The position numbers and the translations under genes were made by a program. Positions 52,357 to 54,708 of a DNA stretch of 54,708 nt are shown piece by piece (position 1 is the stretch's first letter; each line of letters starts with the position of its first letter). The notes below the pieces were generated by a model. The model was given only the letters and a program-made list of their open reading frames with translations, searched no databases and was not told the DNA's origin. Source of the stretch: Burkholderiales bacterium (GTDB lineage: Bacteria; Pseudomonadota; Gammaproteobacteria; Burkholderiales; Burkholderiaceae_C); assembly GCA_005789825.1 (NCBI GenBank), contig SXWY01000154.1, positions 1 through 54,708 on the forward strand. Direction: 5' to 3'.

Positions 52357-52580
52357 AATACCTGATATTGCTTGCCATTGTGTTCGGTGTGATCTGGTGG
52401 ATCAAACTCAGTCGTCCCGCTAAACCGCCAACATCCTCTGACAAGGCAGACAACGGGCCACAGCCCATGGTGCGCTGTGCACATTGCGGTTTGCATCTGC
52501 CACAAAAAGAAGCCATCACGGCAGGAGATCTGCAGTTCTGCAGTGAGGCACACCGTCAACTGGCAGAGCCGCACGCATGA
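52353..52580 (+). CDS. PP0621-like small membrane protein
   Basis: 75 residues: an N-terminal membrane helix (KYLILLAIVFGVIWWIKL) and a short C-terminal domain with two CxxC-like Cys (RCAHCGLHLPQKEAI) and a later FCSEAH that could bind metal. This matches the PP0621 family of small proteins commonly found beside the cytochrome assembly gene. The ATG overlaps the preceding stop by 4 bp (ATGA), and its stop overlaps ampD by 4 bp, so the three genes are coupled. Function is unknown. Confidence 0.85.
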   Translation: MKYLILLAIVFGVIWWIKLSRPAKPPTSSDKADNGPQPMVRCAHCGLHLPQKEAITAGDLQFCSEAHRQLAEPHA

Positions 52581-53164
52581 CGCCACAGCCTATGTGGCGT
52601 CAAGGCTGGTACCGCTTTGCTCACGCCGTGGCTTCGCCCAATTTTGGACCTCGGCCGATTGACACCGAGATCGACTTGGTAGTGATCCACTCCATCAGCC
52701 TGCCGCCTGGCGTGTACGGTGGCAACCAAGTGCAAGCGTTTTTCACCAACCGTTTGCAAACATCAGAGCATGCGTATTTCGAAACCTTGCGTGATCTCAA
52801 GGTGTCATCGCACTTTTATATTCGCCGTGGCGGCGAGTTGCTGCAATTTGTCAGCTGCGATGACCGTGCATGGCATGCGGGCGTGTCCACACATGCTGGC
52901 CGCTCACAATGCAATGACTTTTCCATCGGTATCGAACTCGAAGGAACAGAAGTCGATACATTCACCGAAGAACAGTACGAAAGTTTGATGGCGCTATTGC
53001 CCATGATTGCTCAGCAATACCCGCTTCAACATGTGGCAGGTCATGAACACATTGCACCCGACAGAAAAAAAGACCCTGGCAAGGGTTTTTCGTGGCGCTT
53101 TTTGCAACAAAGTCTTGGATGGCCTGACCATTTTTTCAGTGCATGCGCAAAAACCAATCGCTGA
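52577..53164 (+). CDS. ampD: 1,6-anhydro-N-acetylmuramyl-L-alanine amidase AmpD
   Basis: A 195-residue zinc amidase of the N-acetylmuramoyl-L-alanine amidase 2 family, acting in the cytoplasm on recycled anhydro-muropeptides. Zinc ligands by alignment to AmpD are His38 (VVIHSISLPPG), His156 (VAGHEHIAPDRKKDPG) and Asp166. The catalytic Glu is in FSIGIELEGTE near 120. The anchor SSHFYIRRGGELLQFV is typical. It can limit AmpC-type beta-lactamase induction in species with AmpR. It is coupled to the PP0621-like gene by a 4-bp overlap. Confidence 0.95.
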   Translation: MTPQPMWRQGWYRFAHAVASPNFGPRPIDTEIDLVVIHSISLPPGVYGGNQVQAFFTNRLQTSEHAYFETLRDLKVSSHFYIRRGGELLQFVSCDDRAWHAGVSTHAGRSQCNDFSIGIELEGTEVDTFTEEQYESLMALLPMIAQQYPLQHVAGHEHIAPDRKKDPGKGFSWRFLQQSLGWPDHFFSACAKTNR

Positions 53165-53246
53165 AAACACACTCAGGTTAAATCTAAATACAGCAAATTG
53201 CTATAAAAAGAATCACCGACCGACAATTTTTCTAAAATAAGGTCAA

Positions 53247-53294
53247 ACACTACGTGTAGTGTGTTGAAAAGAGTTGCTACCCCATATATAGTGT
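53247..53294 (+). promoter_or_regulatory. NrdR box pair and overlapping sigma70 promoter of nrdA
   Basis: ACACTACGTGTAGTGT (53247-53262) and ACCCCATATATAGTGT (53279-53294) match the NrdR consensus acaCwAtATaTwGtgt, and their starts are 32 bp apart, about three helical turns. A promoter TTGAAA (53264-53269), 17 nt, TATAGT (53287-53292) lies between and within them, so NrdR binding would block polymerase. The arrangement agrees with published NrdR regulation of ribonucleotide reductase genes. Confidence 0.9.
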
Positions 53295-53387
53295 GGGCTG
53301 TGCACATTTGCGATGGCGCTCCAATCATCCGCACACAAAAAAATAAGAAGTTACCAAAAGCATTCATGCCCACAGGATTACAAAAAA

Positions 53388-54708
53388 ATGCAAATTGCGA
53401 CAAGCCCAACGAATGTCACCCCCTTTGTCAAAACCGCCGAAACCACCGGTGCCGCACAGTCGGCTTTGATGTCTTCGTTAAGCCAGTACCAAATCATCCG
53501 CAGAAACGGTGCGGTGGTGCCTTTCGAGCCCGCCAAGATCGCGGTGGCCATGATGAAAGCGTTTTTAGCGGTGCATGGCACACAAGGTGCCGCTTCATCC
53601 AGCGTGCGCGAAACCGTCGACCAACTCACCCAAACCGTGACACGCGCGCTGATGCGTTCACGCCCCGGCGGCGGCACCTTCCACATTGAAGATGTGCAAG
53701 ACCAAGTCGAACTGGGTCTGATGCGCGGCAGCCACCACGAAGTAGCACGTGCTTATGTGCTCTACCGCGAGCGCCGCAGCCAAGAGCGCGCCGCACACAA
53801 AGAAACCACGGTATCTGCGGGTCCGCAACTGCATACCATCGTCAATGGTGAGCGTGTATTGCTCGACACACAGCGCCTGCAACAACTGATCGAAGCCGCC
53901 TGCGAAAACCTGGGTGCTGATGTCACCGCGGCCCCCATCCTGACCGAAACCATGCGCAACCTGTATGACGGCATCCCGATGGAAGAGGTGCACAAAGCCT
54001 CGGTGCTCGCAGCCCGCACATTGATTGAAAAAGAACCCGGCTACACCTTTGCCACCGCCCGCTTGCTGATGTACTCCATCACCAAAGAAGTGTTGGGCCA
54101 CGAAGCCACCCACGCCGAAATGGCAGAGCACTATCAGCGCACTTTTGCCGACTTCCTGAAAAAAGGCGTGGAAAACGATTTGCTCGATGCGCGTTTGCTG
54201 CAGTTTGATTTGCCGCGCTTGGCCAAAGCCCTCAAGCCCGAGCGTGACTTTCAGTTCGACTACCTTGGCTTGCAAACCTTGTACGACCGCTACTTCTTAC
54301 ACGTGCGCAAACAGCGCATTGAATTGCCACAGTCATTCTTCATGCGGGTTGCCATGGGCTTGTCGCTCAATGAAGTCAATCGCGAAGAACGGGCGATCGA
54401 GTTCTACGAGGTGTTGTCTTCCTTCGACTTCATGTCGAGCACGCCTACTTTGTTCAACAGCGGCACCACACGTCCGCAGCTCTCCAGCTGCTACCTCACC
54501 ACCGTGCCTGACGACCTCGACGGTATTTATGAATCCATCAAAGAAAACGCGCTTCTCTCCAAATTCGCGGGCGGCTTAGGCAACGACTGGACACGCGTGC
54601 GCGCTTTGGGCAGCCACATCAAAGGCACCAATGGCGAGTCACAAGGCGTGGTGCCGTTTCTCACAGTGGTCAATGACACCGCTGTGGCGGTCAACCAAGG
54701 CGGCAAGC
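53388..54708 (+). CDS. nrdA: Ribonucleoside-diphosphate reductase class Ia alpha subunit, N-terminal part (cut by window edge)
   Basis: The window holds 440 codons from the ATG at 53388 (AGGA about 10 nt upstream) and runs off the end. The N-terminal ATP-cone reads YQIIRRNGAVVPFEPAKIAV. The catalytic domain follows, including QSFFMRVAMGLSLNEVN, DFMSSTPTLFNSGTTRPQLS and SSCYLTTVPDDLDGIYESIK with the active-site Cys of the first redox pair. The later KFAGGLGNDWTRVRALGSHI fits class I. It reduces ribonucleotides to deoxyribonucleotides with NrdB, which lies outside the window. NrdR boxes and a promoter are placed just upstream. Confidence 0.93.
   Translation, partial: MQIATSPTNVTPFVKTAETTGAAQSALMSSLSQYQIIRRNGAVVPFEPAKIAVAMMKAFLAVHGTQGAASSSVRETVDQLTQTVTRALMRSRPGGGTFHIEDVQDQVELGLMRGSHHEVARAYVLYRERRSQERAAHKETTVSAGPQLHTIVNGERVLLDTQRLQQLIEAACENLGADVTAAPILTETMRNLYDGIPMEEVHKASVLAARTLIEKEPGYTFATARLLMYSITKEVLGHEATHAEMAEHYQRTFADFLKKGVENDLLDARLLQFDLPRLAKALKPERDFQFDYLGLQTLYDRYFLHVRKQRIELPQSFFMRVAMGLSLNEVNREERAIEFYEVLSSFDFMSSTPTLFNSGTTRPQLSSCYLTTVPDDLDGIYESIKENALLSKFAGGLGNDWTRVRALGSHIKGTNGESQGVVPFLTVVNDTAVAVNQGGK

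Noticed and set aside
1-54708. tRNA genes, insertion sequences, CRISPR arrays
   Set aside because: No cloverleaf-like sequence, transposase frame, terminal inverted repeats or spaced direct repeats were seen in the intergenic stretches; the direct repeats present are inside coding modules or promoters.

Overview
This window comes from a betaproteobacterium, most likely Burkholderiales near Comamonadaceae. The pointers are the flhA-flhF-fleN-fliA arrangement, the run ffh / CcsA-like assembly protein / PP0621-like protein / ampD at the right end, moderate GC content, and protein sequences of that type. The lineage is inferred from gene content and order only. Nearly the whole window is a flagellar locus holding structural, export, regulatory, motor and glycosylation genes.

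Layout. 1-4750: flagellin glycosylation block, with pseF (partial) and pseC on the minus strand, divergent pseB, a pseudaminic-acid-associated methyltransferase, and an AT-rich TPR glycosyltransferase beside the flagellin. 4800-12232: filament genes, with fliC, flaG, a second divergent flagellin, a small unknown ORF and fliD. 12292-26097: flgBCDEFGHIJKL on the minus strand. 26292-29191: a LysM/lytic transglycosylase gene that apparently replaces the missing FlgJ muramidase domain, then divergent flgA-flgM-flgN. 29168-33022: a minus-strand operon flgP, flgT-like, LysM protein, FliK-like, FlhB-C-like. 33200-34324: a sigma54 activator without a sensory domain. 34384-42829: motB, motA, fliS, an unknown membrane protein, fliA, fleN, flhF, flhA. 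43044-46731: fliK-fliL-fliM-fliN. 46803-54708: miaB, a cupin, an alpha-carbonic anhydrase, ffh, a CcsA-like protein, a small PP0621-like protein, ampD, and the 5' part of nrdA behind an NrdR operator pair.

Regulation can be read from the DNA. Sigma54 (-24/-12) promoters precede flgB, flgA and flhA, with a near-match before fliK. FliA/sigma28 promoters of local form TCAAGTTT, 11 nt, (G/T)CCGAT precede flaG (a duplicated pair), fliC, fliD and fliS, with weaker candidates before flgM, pseB and a carbonic anhydrase. This fits the usual cascade: sigma54 activator, then hook-basal body and export genes plus fliA, then filament, chaperone and anti-sigma factor genes.

The most unusual property is the size of the axial proteins. 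The hook protein FlgE has 1400 residues, FlgK 1021, FliD 693, and the two flagellins 707 and 706. The inserts in FlgE, FliD and both flagellins are visibly built from internally duplicated modules, whereas FlgL and the rod proteins have normal sizes. Two FliK-type proteins, a free FlhB-C-like protein and FlgP/FlgT-type outer-ring proteins accompany this apparatus.
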